A stretch of 60,505 bases of DNA from Myxococcales bacterium. GTDB lineage: Bacteria; Myxococcota_A; Polyangia; GCA-2747355. The stretch is taken from positions 1 to 60,505 of the forward strand of contig JAGQIK010000452.1 of assembly GCA_020431405.1 (NCBI GenBank). Direction: 5' to 3'. The notes beneath the pieces were generated by a model. The model ran no database searches and had not been told where the DNA came from. It saw only the letters and a program-made list of their open reading frames with translations. The translations under genes were made by a program, and so were the position numbers. This document shows, one piece after another, positions 1 to 7,231 of this stretch (its first letter is position 1; each line of letters opens with the position of its first letter).

Positions 1-560
1 AGGGCTCGAAGGTCTTCCGCGGCGATCTGCTCGTCATCCCCATCGAGGACTCGATCCTCTACGTCGAGCCGATCTACCTCGAGGCGACGCAGGCGCAGCT
101 GCCCGAGCTCAAGAAGGTCATCGTCTCCTTCGCCAACCGCCTCGAGATGCGCAACGACCTGACCACCGCGCTCAAGGCGGTCTTCGGCGTGTCCACCGCG
201 GCCACGCCGCCGAAGAAGGGTCCCACGTCCAAGCCCACCGGCCCCGCGACGGCGCCAGGCAGCGCCGGCGAGCTGGCCAAGCAGGCGCTGTCGGCCTATC
301 GCGCCGCCCAGGGCAAGCTCAAGGCGGGTGACTGGGCCGGCTACGGCGCCGAGCAAGACAAGCTGCGCGAAGCGCTCGAGCAGCTCGGCAAGGCGCTCGC
401 GCCGGCGTTGGCGCCCAAGAAAAAGGGCCCAGATAAGAAGGGCCCCGAAAAGAAGGCGCCCGCCAAGAAGGCGCCCGCCAAGGCGCCCGCCAAAAAGGCC
501 ACACCGGCCAAGGCCGCCGCCCCAGCCAAGGCCAAGGCCAAGCCTGCGCCCGCCAACTAG
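1..560 (+). CDS. UPF0182 family membrane protein, C-terminal part
   Basis: The frame is open from the left edge (first full codon at base 3) to TAG at 558-560, giving 185 residues. The first ~60 residues contain LLVIPIEDSILYVEPIYLEA, which resembles the conserved C-terminal block of UPF0182/COG1615 proteins. These are large (~900 aa) multi-pass membrane proteins of unknown function, so most of the gene lies outside the window. The last ~45 residues are a low-complexity Lys/Ala/Pro tail (KKAPAKKAPAKAPAKK and similar) that I do not associate with the family and that would be strongly basic. An internal ATG at 147 is not the true start, because the conserved block lies upstream of it. Confidence is good for the family and low for the tail's role. 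Confidence 0.85.
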   Translation, partial: GSKVFRGDLLVIPIEDSILYVEPIYLEATQAQLPELKKVIVSFANRLEMRNDLTTALKAVFGVSTAATPPKKGPTSKPTGPATAPGSAGELAKQALSAYRAAQGKLKAGDWAGYGAEQDKLREALEQLGKALAPALAPKKKGPDKKGPEKKAPAKKAPAKAPAKKATPAKAAAPAKAKAKPAPAN

Positions 561-578
561 CAGCCACGCCAGGACGTC

Positions 579-1061
579 TTGCCCTCCACCCTCGCGGCCG
601 TATTCCTCGCTGGCGCCTCGAAGCTCGTCCTGGTGCTTCACGCGCTATGCGCCATCGCGCTCGTCGGCAGCGTGACCCACAACGCCGTGCTCGCCGTAAT
701 GCACATGCGGCGCCGCTACACGCGGCTCGCGCTGGCGCGCACCTACGTGCGCATCATCGCGGTGCTCTTTCCGCTGACCTTGCTCGTCGGCGCGTTGGCC
801 TATCCGAGCTACCGCGTGCACGTGCGCCCGTGGCTCGATGCCAACGTCTCGCTGATGAGCGCGCTCTTCGAGGTCAAGGAGCACTGGATCGGCCTCGGCT
901 TTGGCGCGCTGATCGCCTACGTCCCGCTCGCGCTGCGCGTCGATCCACGCAAGCCCGGCAGCGAGGTGCGTCTCGTGCAGCTGCTCGCGCTGGCCATCGC
1001 CGCCGCGGTGTGGATGGCGCTGCTCAGCGGGCTGGTCGCCGTCGCGCATCGATCGATCTGA
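579..1061 (+). CDS. Small integral membrane protein, 4 predicted TM helices
   Basis: A 160-residue protein with four hydrophobic segments near residues 10-32, 55-75, 105-122 and 134-155, so it probably spans the inner membrane four times. The start is TTG at 579, with AGGA at 571-574 as a weak ribosome binding site; no ATG lies near the N-terminus. Histidines sit in and just after the first helix (LHALCAIALVGSVTHN), a pattern sometimes seen in heme- or metal-associated membrane proteins, but this is not diagnostic. The next gene begins 1 nt after its TGA, so the two are probably translated together. I do not recognise the family. Confidence 0.7.
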   Translation: MPSTLAAVFLAGASKLVLVLHALCAIALVGSVTHNAVLAVMHMRRRYTRLALARTYVRIIAVLFPLTLLVGALAYPSYRVHVRPWLDANVSLMSALFEVKEHWIGLGFGALIAYVPLALRVDPRKPGSEVRLVQLLALAIAAAVWMALLSGLVAVAHRSI

Positions 1062-1062
1062 G

Positions 1063-1443
1063 ATGGAAGAGCCGAAGAAGCAAGACGCCCTCGAGCGCGA
1101 TATCGCCTGGCAGCACCCACGGGCGGTGCAGCTGCTGCTCGGCCTGATCGCCTTCTGCTCGACGTATCTCGGCATGCAGCTGTCGAAGTCGCCGCTGCTC
1201 TACTACCTGCCCAAGACGCGCCAGTGGACACTATCGGTGCAGGCCGGCGAGGTCGCCATGAGCTACTACGGCCTGCTCGTCGCGGCGCTGGCCGGCTTCT
1301 TGTGCGGCTACGCCCTCGGCTGGCTGCCGCCCATACGCCGCATCCTCTCGCGCCCGACCTATCGGCGCGGCCTCGTGCTGATCGCCTTCCTCTCCGTCGT
1401 CGGCGCCATGGGCGCCGTGCTGGTGGCCGAGCTGCTCGCGTGA
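1063..1443 (+). CDS. Small membrane protein, 3 predicted TM helices
   Basis: A 126-residue protein with a polar, acidic/basic N-terminus (MEEPKKQDALERD) and three hydrophobic segments at about residues 23-42, 68-90 and 103-125. The ATG lies one base after the upstream TGA, so translation is probably coupled to the preceding membrane protein and the two may form a complex. The family is not recognised; no catalytic motif is visible. Confidence 0.7.
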   Translation: MEEPKKQDALERDIAWQHPRAVQLLLGLIAFCSTYLGMQLSKSPLLYYLPKTRQWTLSVQAGEVAMSYYGLLVAALAGFLCGYALGWLPPIRRILSRPTYRRGLVLIAFLSVVGAMGAVLVAELLA

Positions 1444-1494
1444 ACGCGCGCCGCGTGACCTACCGTTCACGTGACGCGGCGTTGGCGACGGCTG

Positions 1495-1522
1495 TTCACA
1501 CCGCCCGCTAGCAGCCTAGAAT
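1495..1522 (+). promoter_or_regulatory. Sigma-70-like promoter for the secreted protein at 1585
   Basis: TTCACA at 1495-1500 matches the -35 consensus at 5 of 6 positions. TAGAAT at 1517-1522 matches the -10 consensus at 5 of 6. The spacer is 16 bp. It lies in the 141-nt gap before a gene with a strong AAGGAGG ribosome binding site at 1574-1580. Confidence 0.55.
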
Positions 1523-1584
1523 CATAGGCACGCGACGCCTGGCTCGCGCTGTGCTCTAGCCAGCAGCACAACCAAGGAGGGCCT

Positions 1585-2376
1585 ATGACAACACGGGTCT
1601 GTAAGTCAGTGGGTGCGCTGGCGGTGGTCGCGCTGGTCGTCGGTGCGCTGTGCTCGAGCGCGCAGGCGCAGTGTCCGCGCTTCTACAATCCCAAGCGCAC
1701 CGACGGTCTGCGCTATCTGATCAAGGCCGAAGGAGGCATCGGCCTCATCGCCGGCAAGGACGGTCGCGCCACGCTCGGCATGGACGGCATCGCGGCCGGC
1801 ACGCTGCACTTCGACGCGCGCCTGGTGGCTGGTCCGTTTACAGCGGGGCTGTCCGGCTACGGCGCCTTCGCGGCGAGCAACCTGATCGTCGCGGACGTGC
1901 ACCTCGGCTTCAGCACCAAGTCCACCGGCTATTCGGGCTATCGCCGCGTGCTGTCGCGCAACACGGTGGCGAGCTACGCGCGCTGGCGGCTGGTCCACAC
2001 GCGCTACTGCCAAGAGCGGCAGGGCACCGCGCGCCACCACCAGATCACCGTCGGTCCGCGTTTTGTCTTCAGCGCCCAGGGCAAGGGTATCGGCGGGCAG
2101 CTGACGTACCGCTTCGTCAGGCTCTATACGCGCAGCAGCATGCTCTTTCACATCGATGCCACGGCGGCCTACGCGCGGCTCGATGCTTTTTCGGGCAACG
2201 CGCCGTCGCTGCCGGCGCCCGGCAGTGACGCACCCTCGATCTCGCGCAATGCCTTCGGCGGCGGCCTCAAGGCAGGCTACGCCATCGGCATCTTCAGCGC
2301 CTCGCTCGGCGTGGAGTACTTCGCCAAAGCGTGGCTCGTGACGAGCTCGCTCGGCCTGACCTTCTGGGGCGCATGA
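1585..2376 (+). CDS. Secreted protein, probable outer-membrane or periplasmic beta-rich protein
   Basis: A 263-residue protein starting at ATG 1585 behind AAGGAGG (1574-1580). Residues 1-29 form a clear Sec signal peptide: basic start (TTRVCKS), hydrophobic core, and cleavage near SAQA. The mature part is Gly/aromatic-rich with alternating hydrophobic patterns suggestive of beta strands, as in porin-like barrels. It does not end in the aromatic residue typical of BAM substrates, so a barrel is only one possibility. No enzyme motif is seen and the family is not recognised. A good promoter precedes it, suggesting a single-gene unit. Confidence 0.75.
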   Translation: MTTRVCKSVGALAVVALVVGALCSSAQAQCPRFYNPKRTDGLRYLIKAEGGIGLIAGKDGRATLGMDGIAAGTLHFDARLVAGPFTAGLSGYGAFAASNLIVADVHLGFSTKSTGYSGYRRVLSRNTVASYARWRLVHTRYCQERQGTARHHQITVGPRFVFSAQGKGIGGQLTYRFVRLYTRSSMLFHIDATAAYARLDAFSGNAPSLPAPGSDAPSISRNAFGGGLKAGYAIGIFSASLGVEYFAKAWLVTSSLGLTFWGA

Positions 2377-2401
2377 CGCCGCTTCGCTTCGCTAACGCCG
2401 C

Positions 2402-3148
2402 CTAGCTGCCCGAACGCGTGCGCTGCGGTCCCGTCGTCAACGCGACCATGCCCGCGTGGTCGGTGATGAGGAAGCCCTTGCGCTGCGTCTCGAGCAGCCC
2501 TTCCTTCTCCATGCGGCGCATGATGCGGATCGTTGTCTCGACGGTGGTGCCGCACATGTCGGCGAGATCCTGGCGCGCCAGCGGCACGGGGATGAAGATC
2601 TGATCGCCTTCTCGTCGCTCGCCTACGGCTTCGGAAAGGCGCAGCATCAGCGACGCGATACGGCGATCGACCTGACCGCTGGCGACCTCGTCGACGCGCG
2701 CGCAGATCACCATGCCCTTGGCGGACGCTTCGCCGAGAAACGCTCGCGTCGCCGAGGGGCTGCGTTCGAGCACCGACAGCAGGTCAGGGCGGCGGATCAC
2801 CGCCACGCGCGACGACTCCATCGCGACCGCGTTGCAGCAGTAGGGCGCGAAGGCGCAGACGGCGTTGGAGCACAGCAGCCGTCCCCGAGTGCCGATGTCG
2901 ACGATGGTCTCCTTGCCTTCGCCGCTGCGCTTGACCAGCTTGAGCCGGCCCGAGACGACGAAGCTGAACTCGCCGGTGTTTTGCTGATCGGCCCACAGCT
3001 CGGCGCCCTTCTCGAGCGCCTTGATGTGGCCTTTGGAGATCAGCTCGGCGCGGTCGCCTTCGTCGAGCGCCGCCAGGAACGGGATCTTTTCAGCGTCATC
3101 GGGCGTCATGCCTTCAGGTTCGCATGCATTCATGACATTCGTCATCAT
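2402..3148 (-). CDS. Crp/Fnr-family transcription regulator with Cys-rich sensor domain
   Basis: A 248-residue cAMP-receptor/Fnr-type regulator. Residues ~20-130 form the cyclic-nucleotide-binding-like beta roll (FSFVVSGRLKLVKR), followed by a dimer helix and a winged HTH at ~188-228. The recognition helix reads TTVETTIRIMRRM: E204 and R208 match Fnr E209 and R213, and Val replaces Crp Arg180, so Fnr-like DNA specificity is expected. The sensor region holds C93, C98, C104 and C105, with further Cys at 9, 149 and 199, unlike cAMP-binding Crp. Fe-S, metal or redox sensing is possible but unproven. AGGAGGC at 3157-3163 is the ribosome binding site. As the last gene of the benzoyl-CoA operon it is the likely oxygen/redox regulator, comparable in role to AadR of Rhodopseudomonas palustris. 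Confidence 0.88.
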   Translation of the reverse strand: MMTNVMNACEPEGMTPDDAEKIPFLAALDEGDRAELISKGHIKALEKGAELWADQQNTGEFSFVVSGRLKLVKRSGEGKETIVDIGTRGRLLCSNAVCAFAPYCCNAVAMESSRVAVIRRPDLLSVLERSPSATRAFLGEASAKGMVICARVDEVASGQVDRRIASLMLRLSEAVGERREGDQIFIPVPLARQDLADMCGTTVETTIRIMRRMEKEGLLETQRKGFLITDHAGMVALTTGPQRTRSGS

Positions 3149-3160
3149 CCTCGTTGCCTC

Positions 3161-3664
3161 CTATCCCTCTGCCGACCCGACCGAGTGCTCGATCACGGAC
3201 TCGATGGGCGCCTCCAGCACGAGCCGCGGGACAGGTGTAAACCCCCGCGAACCGAAGAATCCAAGCAGCTGCTGCTCGTCCCAGGCCACCTCGGTGCGCA
3301 GCCGCTCGATGTGCAGTCCGCGCAGGTTCTTGGCCAGCTGTAAGAGCAGCGCCCGGGCCACGCCGCGCCCCGAAAACTCGGGGTCCACCAGCACGGTGTC
3401 GAGTACGGCCACCGGCTCGGGCACGCCAAACTCGCCGTACTGCAGGCTGCCGAGCAGCGCGCCGACGAGCATGCCGTCGATCTCCGCTGCCAACGAGATC
3501 TGCACGTCGCTTTCGGCGATGGCGCGCGTCACGCGGCGCTCGTACCACATCGCGCGCCGCCGACCTGTTATCTGCTCGTCGATGGCGACGAGCCGCCCCT
3601 CGTCTTTTGCGACTAGCTTGCGAACTGTGAGCTCGCGCTCGCCGCCGTCATGCCGCTGCGCCAT
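3161..3664 (-). CDS. GNAT-family N-acetyltransferase
   Basis: A 167-residue protein with the GNAT acetyl-CoA-binding motif A, VDPEFSGRGVARALLLQL (about residues 93-110), preceded by the beta-4 strand VAVLDTVLV and followed by the F/GFxxxGF-like FFGSRGFTPV near the end. It would transfer acetyl from acetyl-CoA to an amine; the substrate is unknown. The ATG at 3664 lies inside bcrD, giving a 52-nt overlap, and the stop overlaps the ribosome binding site of the Crp/Fnr gene, so it is embedded in the operon. In R. palustris the GNAT BadL acetylates aminobenzoates and other GNATs inactivate acyl-CoA ligases during benzoate growth; a similar regulatory role here is inference. Confidence 0.88.
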   Translation of the reverse strand: MAQRHDGGERELTVRKLVAKDEGRLVAIDEQITGRRRAMWYERRVTRAIAESDVQISLAAEIDGMLVGALLGSLQYGEFGVPEPVAVLDTVLVDPEFSGRGVARALLLQLAKNLRGLHIERLRTEVAWDEQQLLGFFGSRGFTPVPRLVLEAPIESVIEHSVGSAEG

Positions 3665-4530
3665 GCTGGTGCTCCTAAATCGAGTCTGGTGTAACGGAAC
3701 GCGCCCCAGATCGCCGCGCCGATGGCGCCAGCGAAGATCGAATCGGGGTGTGCCTTGATCTCGAGCGGCTTCGCCTCGCGCGCGCGCCGCGGTCGCTTCG
3801 CGCCGCCAGCCGCGCCTGGCAGGTCTGCGTCGAGCGCGTCTTGCAGCGCCGCGCGCAGGCCGCTGTCCTGCGCCAGACCGCCCGTGACGAGCGCCACGCC
3901 TTCAGCGCCCACCGAGCGCAGCAGTCGCGCGAAGCGAAACGCCATGCTCTCGTGGATGCCGCGCAGGATGTCGGCGGTGCTGATGCCGCGCGAGACCATG
4001 TTGATCACGTCGGTCTCGGCGAGCACGGCGCAGATCGAGCTGACCTTCTCCGGCGCCGCGGCCGAGCGCGACAGCTCGCCGACCTCGGCGGCCGAGACGC
4101 CGAGATAGCGCGCGATGTTCTCGAGGAACTGCCCCGACCCCGAGGCGCACTGGCTTGTCATCTTGTAGCTGAGCACCTTGCCGCGCTCGTCCATCAGCAC
4201 GGCGCGGCTGTGCAGCGCGCCCACGTCGAGCACCGCGCGCGCCTCGGGCGCGAGAAACAGCCCGCCCCGCGCGTGGGTCGTCATGCCGTAGAAGTGCCCG
4301 GTGGCAAACGGCACCTCTTCGCCTTCGCCGGTGGTGCCGATGTAGTCGATGGTCTCGACGCCGGCCGCGGCCACGGTCGCGTCGAAGGTCTCTTCGATCA
4401 CCGCCGGCACGTGGCGGCGGCGAATGCGCGCCGAGACCTTGCTCAACAGCTGCTCGCTGCCCTCTTCGCAGCGCATCAGCACGACCTTGACGGCGCCGCT
4501 GCCGACGTCGATCCCCGCGGTGACCGTCAT
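3613..4530 (-). CDS. bcrD: Benzoyl-CoA reductase subunit D (ATP-dependent, BcrD/BadG type)
   Basis: A 305-residue ASKHA-fold ATPase subunit of class I benzoyl-CoA reductase. The N-terminus has the phosphate-binding loop AGIDVGSGAVK. CASGSGQFLENIARYLGV and the SSICAVLAETDVIN block carry the cysteines expected to bridge the intersubunit [4Fe-4S] cluster, and VTGGLAQDSG is the adenosine motif. With BcrA it couples ATP hydrolysis to electron transfer into BcrBC. The ATG at 4530 forms an ATGA overlap with the bcrA stop, so the pair is translationally coupled. Its length is in the usual range for BcrD, and a C-terminal extension after ~280 is Ala/Ser-rich. Confidence 0.95.
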   Translation of the reverse strand: MTVTAGIDVGSGAVKVVLMRCEEGSEQLLSKVSARIRRRHVPAVIEETFDATVAAAGVETIDYIGTTGEGEEVPFATGHFYGMTTHARGGLFLAPEARAVLDVGALHSRAVLMDERGKVLSYKMTSQCASGSGQFLENIARYLGVSAAEVGELSRSAAAPEKVSSICAVLAETDVINMVSRGISTADILRGIHESMAFRFARLLRSVGAEGVALVTGGLAQDSGLRAALQDALDADLPGAAGGAKRPRRAREAKPLEIKAHPDSIFAGAIGAAIWGAFRYTRLDLGAPAWRSGMTAASASSQFAS

Positions 4531-5882
4531 CGCTGCACCTCCGCTTCGCCTGCTTGTTGTCCTGGCTCCGCCGGCGCCGCCGCGGCGCGCGCCGTGACGT
4601 CGCGATGCGCGAAAAGCGCCGCGCCGAGCGCACCGGTGTAGATGCTGTCGGGCGAGATGTTGAGCGTGCGCTCGCCGTAGTTTTCGCGCACGAGCTGCCG
4701 CAGCGCGCGCACGGCGGCAGGGTTGCGCGCCACGCCGCCGGTGAAGGTGAACTGCTCTTCCACGCCGCCCGAGCGCGCGAGCAGGCTCATGGCGCGCAGG
4801 ATGATCGCGCGGTGCAGCCCGGCGAGGATGTCCTCGCGGCGCTCGCCGAGCGAGAGGCGCTCGCGCAGCTCGGCGCCGGCGAAGACCGTGCAGGTGGAGT
4901 TGATCTTGATGCGGCGCGATGACTTCTCGGCGAGCGGCCCCAGCTCGTGCACGCCGATGTTCATCTCGTCGGCGATGTAGCCCAGGTAGCGCCCGCAGCC
5001 GGCGGCGCAGCGGTCGTTCATCTGGAAGCTGGTGACGATGCCCTGCGCGTCGACCTGGATCGCCTTGGTGTCCTGTCCGCCGATGTCGAGCACGGTGCGC
5101 GTCGCCGGAAACATCGCGTGCGCGCCGAGGCCGTGGCACAGGATCTCGGAGCGGATCTGCTCTTTGGGGAAGGGCAGACGCGCGCGGCCATAGCCGGTGC
5201 CCACCGTGCAGACCTCGTCGATCGTGACGCTCACCGCGCGCTCGATGCCGTCGCGCACCGCGGCGGGCGAGCCGATGCGCTCGAGCGCGCTGCCGATGTG
5301 ATCGCGGAAGCCGAGCTCCAGCGGCTCGTTTTCCACGCGGATGATGCACTTGTCGTAGAGGCCAGCTAGCAGGTCGAAGCTGGCGCCGATGGGATCGCCG
5401 ATCTCCTCGGCGAAGCGCATGTAGGCCGAGCCGGCGGCGTCGCGAAAGAAGTCCGAGCGGTCGCCGGCGCGCTCGTCGGGCGCGTCGAACCAGGCCTGCT
5501 CCTCGTCCTCGATGCGCGAGACGATCAGCGTCACGGCGTCGTGCGCGGGGCGGCGCAGCGCGCTGGCCACGGCGCGATCGATCTCGTCGTCGATCAGCGC
5601 GTGCAGCCGCGCCAGCTGCGCCAGCGTCTGGCTGAGCCGAAACGCCTTGAGCAGCTGGTCGAGCACGTCGCGTCCGGCGCTGCGCTCGACCTCCTTGCGT
5701 AGCAGCCCAAAGCGCGCGCTGATGCGCGCCTCCTCGCGCGCCACCGCCGCCGCGAGGTCGTAGTTGCTGCGCGAGTTGGTGATGCCGCGCCCGATGATGT
5801 GGCCCTCGCTATCGAGGATCACGGCCTTCGTCGTCGTCGATCCGAGATCGATGCCGACGCTGCAGCGTACGCTCTCGCTCAT
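4527..5882 (-). CDS. bcrA: Benzoyl-CoA reductase subunit A (ATP-dependent, BcrA/BadF type)
   Basis: A 451-residue ASKHA ATPase. SVGIDLGSTTTKAVI near the N-terminus is the phosphate-1 loop and VLDIGGQDTKAIQV is phosphate-2. CAAGCGRYLGYIADEMNIG and NSTCTVFAGAE hold the cluster-ligand cysteines, and FTGGVARNPAAV is the adenosine motif. It is longer than BcrD because of the insert (residues ~50-210) typical of BcrA/BadF. It hydrolyses ATP to drive electrons from reduced ferredoxin towards the BcrBC active site, in the cytoplasm. It overlaps bcrB by ATGA (5879-5882) and bcrD by ATGA (4527-4530). The ~25-residue C-terminal tail is Ala/Glu/Gln-rich and probably dispensable. Confidence 0.95.
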   Translation of the reverse strand: MSESVRCSVGIDLGSTTTKAVILDSEGHIIGRGITNSRSNYDLAAAVAREEARISARFGLLRKEVERSAGRDVLDQLLKAFRLSQTLAQLARLHALIDDEIDRAVASALRRPAHDAVTLIVSRIEDEEQAWFDAPDERAGDRSDFFRDAAGSAYMRFAEEIGDPIGASFDLLAGLYDKCIIRVENEPLELGFRDHIGSALERIGSPAAVRDGIERAVSVTIDEVCTVGTGYGRARLPFPKEQIRSEILCHGLGAHAMFPATRTVLDIGGQDTKAIQVDAQGIVTSFQMNDRCAAGCGRYLGYIADEMNIGVHELGPLAEKSSRRIKINSTCTVFAGAELRERLSLGERREDILAGLHRAIILRAMSLLARSGGVEEQFTFTGGVARNPAAVRALRQLVRENYGERTLNISPDSIYTGALGAALFAHRDVTARAAAAPAEPGQQAGEAEVQR

Positions 5883-7231
5883 GGCCGCGCCTCCGCGCCC
5901 TGGCTTCCGCCGCCGCCGCCGCCGCCGCCTGCGCGTTCGGCGCGCCGCGCGTCGACCATCTGCAGGTAGCTCTCGAGGCGATTCTTGATGTTGGCCGCCG
6001 AGAAATAGCGCGGGTCGACGAGGTCACTCTCGATGAACGCGCCCGGGATGCCGGTGCGCTTTTCCACCTCGCGCAGCATCAGCAGCTGCCCCGCCGAAAA
6101 CGAGTTGCACGACTTGACCGAGTTGATGAGGAAGCCGTCGGCCGAGTACTGCTCGATGTAGTCGACTAGCATGTCGATGCGCGACGGCATGTTGAGGTTC
6201 GTGTAACAGCCGCCGCAGTAGTCGGCCATCGTGCCGAGCGGGTCGTCGGGATCGTGGCGGAAGCCGAAGTCGTAGACGCCGCCGACCTTGGTGTATGTCG
6301 AGGCGACCACCACCGCGTTCCAGTCGCTGAACATGCTCCAGAACTGCCGGAAGTGGGTCCAGTTGGGCGGCCCCTCGACCACCAGCCGATAGTCCTGCTT
6401 GTCGAGCGGGCCGTCGGGCGTGATCGGTCCCTTGCCCGCCGCCGCGCGCGCTTCGACCTCTTGGCGCAGCGCCTCGTAGTAGGCGACGCCCTCCTCGGTG
6501 CCGCGAAAGGCGCTGAAGATGGGTCCGATGTAGTAGACGCCGCCGAAGTACGCGTCGATGGGGGAGGGCTTCTTCTTCGCCGACTGCAGCACGGCGACGA
6601 GGTCGTCCTCGGCCTTGGCCGCCAGCGCCAGCCGCCGCTTGAGCTCGGCCTCGATGGTGTCGTCGTACTTCTTGCCGGTGACCTTCTCCAGCGCGGGGAT
6701 GACCTGGCCGCGCAGCTGCTGCGCGATGTAGTCGCGATGCTCGGCGCTGAGCTTGCCGTCGCCCTGGTAGGGCACCTGCAGAAAGACCGTCGGGCAGTCG
6801 TACTCTTCGCGCAGAAGCTCGAACCACTTCATGAACGTGTAGCAGCCGGTGTACGACAGCAGCAGCAGGTCAGGCTTGGGCAGCCGCGTGCCGGTGGGCC
6901 CGATGTTTCCCGACTTGAGCATGCCGATGTCGCACTTGACGTAGGTACAGACGTCTTCGGAGTGCCCGAGGCGCTCGGCCTCCGAGATGAAGTCGCGGCT
7001 GCGCCCGCGCATGCCCGACTGCAGCGCGTTGATCTCGGGCAGCACCGGCAGCGCGCCGAAAGCGCGGATCAGCTCGGTGAGGTTTCCCGGCACGAAGGTG
7101 TAGACCACCGGCTCGCCCGTCTCGGGCGCGCGCTCGAGCCGCTCGTAGTGCTCGGCGATCATCTGCTTCTGCAGCACCATCGAGCGGTCTTTGGCCGCCT
7201 CGTGCTTTTCGCCCTTGCTCGCCTGGCTCAT
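5879..7231 (-). CDS. bcrB: Benzoyl-CoA reductase subunit B (BcrB/BadE type)
   Basis: A 450-residue subunit of the HgdA/HgdB-like 2-hydroxyacyl-CoA dehydratase family, which with BcrC forms the benzoyl-CoA-binding, [4Fe-4S]-carrying reductase module. Likely cluster or active-site cysteines occur in DVCTYVKCDIG, SYTGCYTFMKWFELL, MADYCGGCYTNLNMPS and NSVKSCNSFSAG. The start is ATG at 7231, sharing one base with the bcrC stop (TGATG); a GTG at 7234 is an alternative. The C-terminus carries nine consecutive Gly residues encoded partly by a (CCG)7 run on the plus strand at 5907-5927, a local low-complexity tail outside the fold. Length fits the family (~440). Confidence 0.95.
   Translation of the reverse strand: MSQASKGEKHEAAKDRSMVLQKQMIAEHYERLERAPETGEPVVYTFVPGNLTELIRAFGALPVLPEINALQSGMRGRSRDFISEAERLGHSEDVCTYVKCDIGMLKSGNIGPTGTRLPKPDLLLLSYTGCYTFMKWFELLREEYDCPTVFLQVPYQGDGKLSAEHRDYIAQQLRGQVIPALEKVTGKKYDDTIEAELKRRLALAAKAEDDLVAVLQSAKKKPSPIDAYFGGVYYIGPIFSAFRGTEEGVAYYEALRQEVEARAAAGKGPITPDGPLDKQDYRLVVEGPPNWTHFRQFWSMFSDWNAVVVASTYTKVGGVYDFGFRHDPDDPLGTMADYCGGCYTNLNMPSRIDMLVDYIEQYSADGFLINSVKSCNSFSAGQLLMLREVEKRTGIPGAFIESDLVDPRYFSAANIKNRLESYLQMVDARRAERAGGGGGGGGSQGAEARP

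Noticed and set aside
4531-5349. N-terminal extension of bcrD
   Set aside because: It is Arg-rich shadow sequence of bcrA; the bcrD ASKHA motif and ATGA overlap fix the start at 4530.
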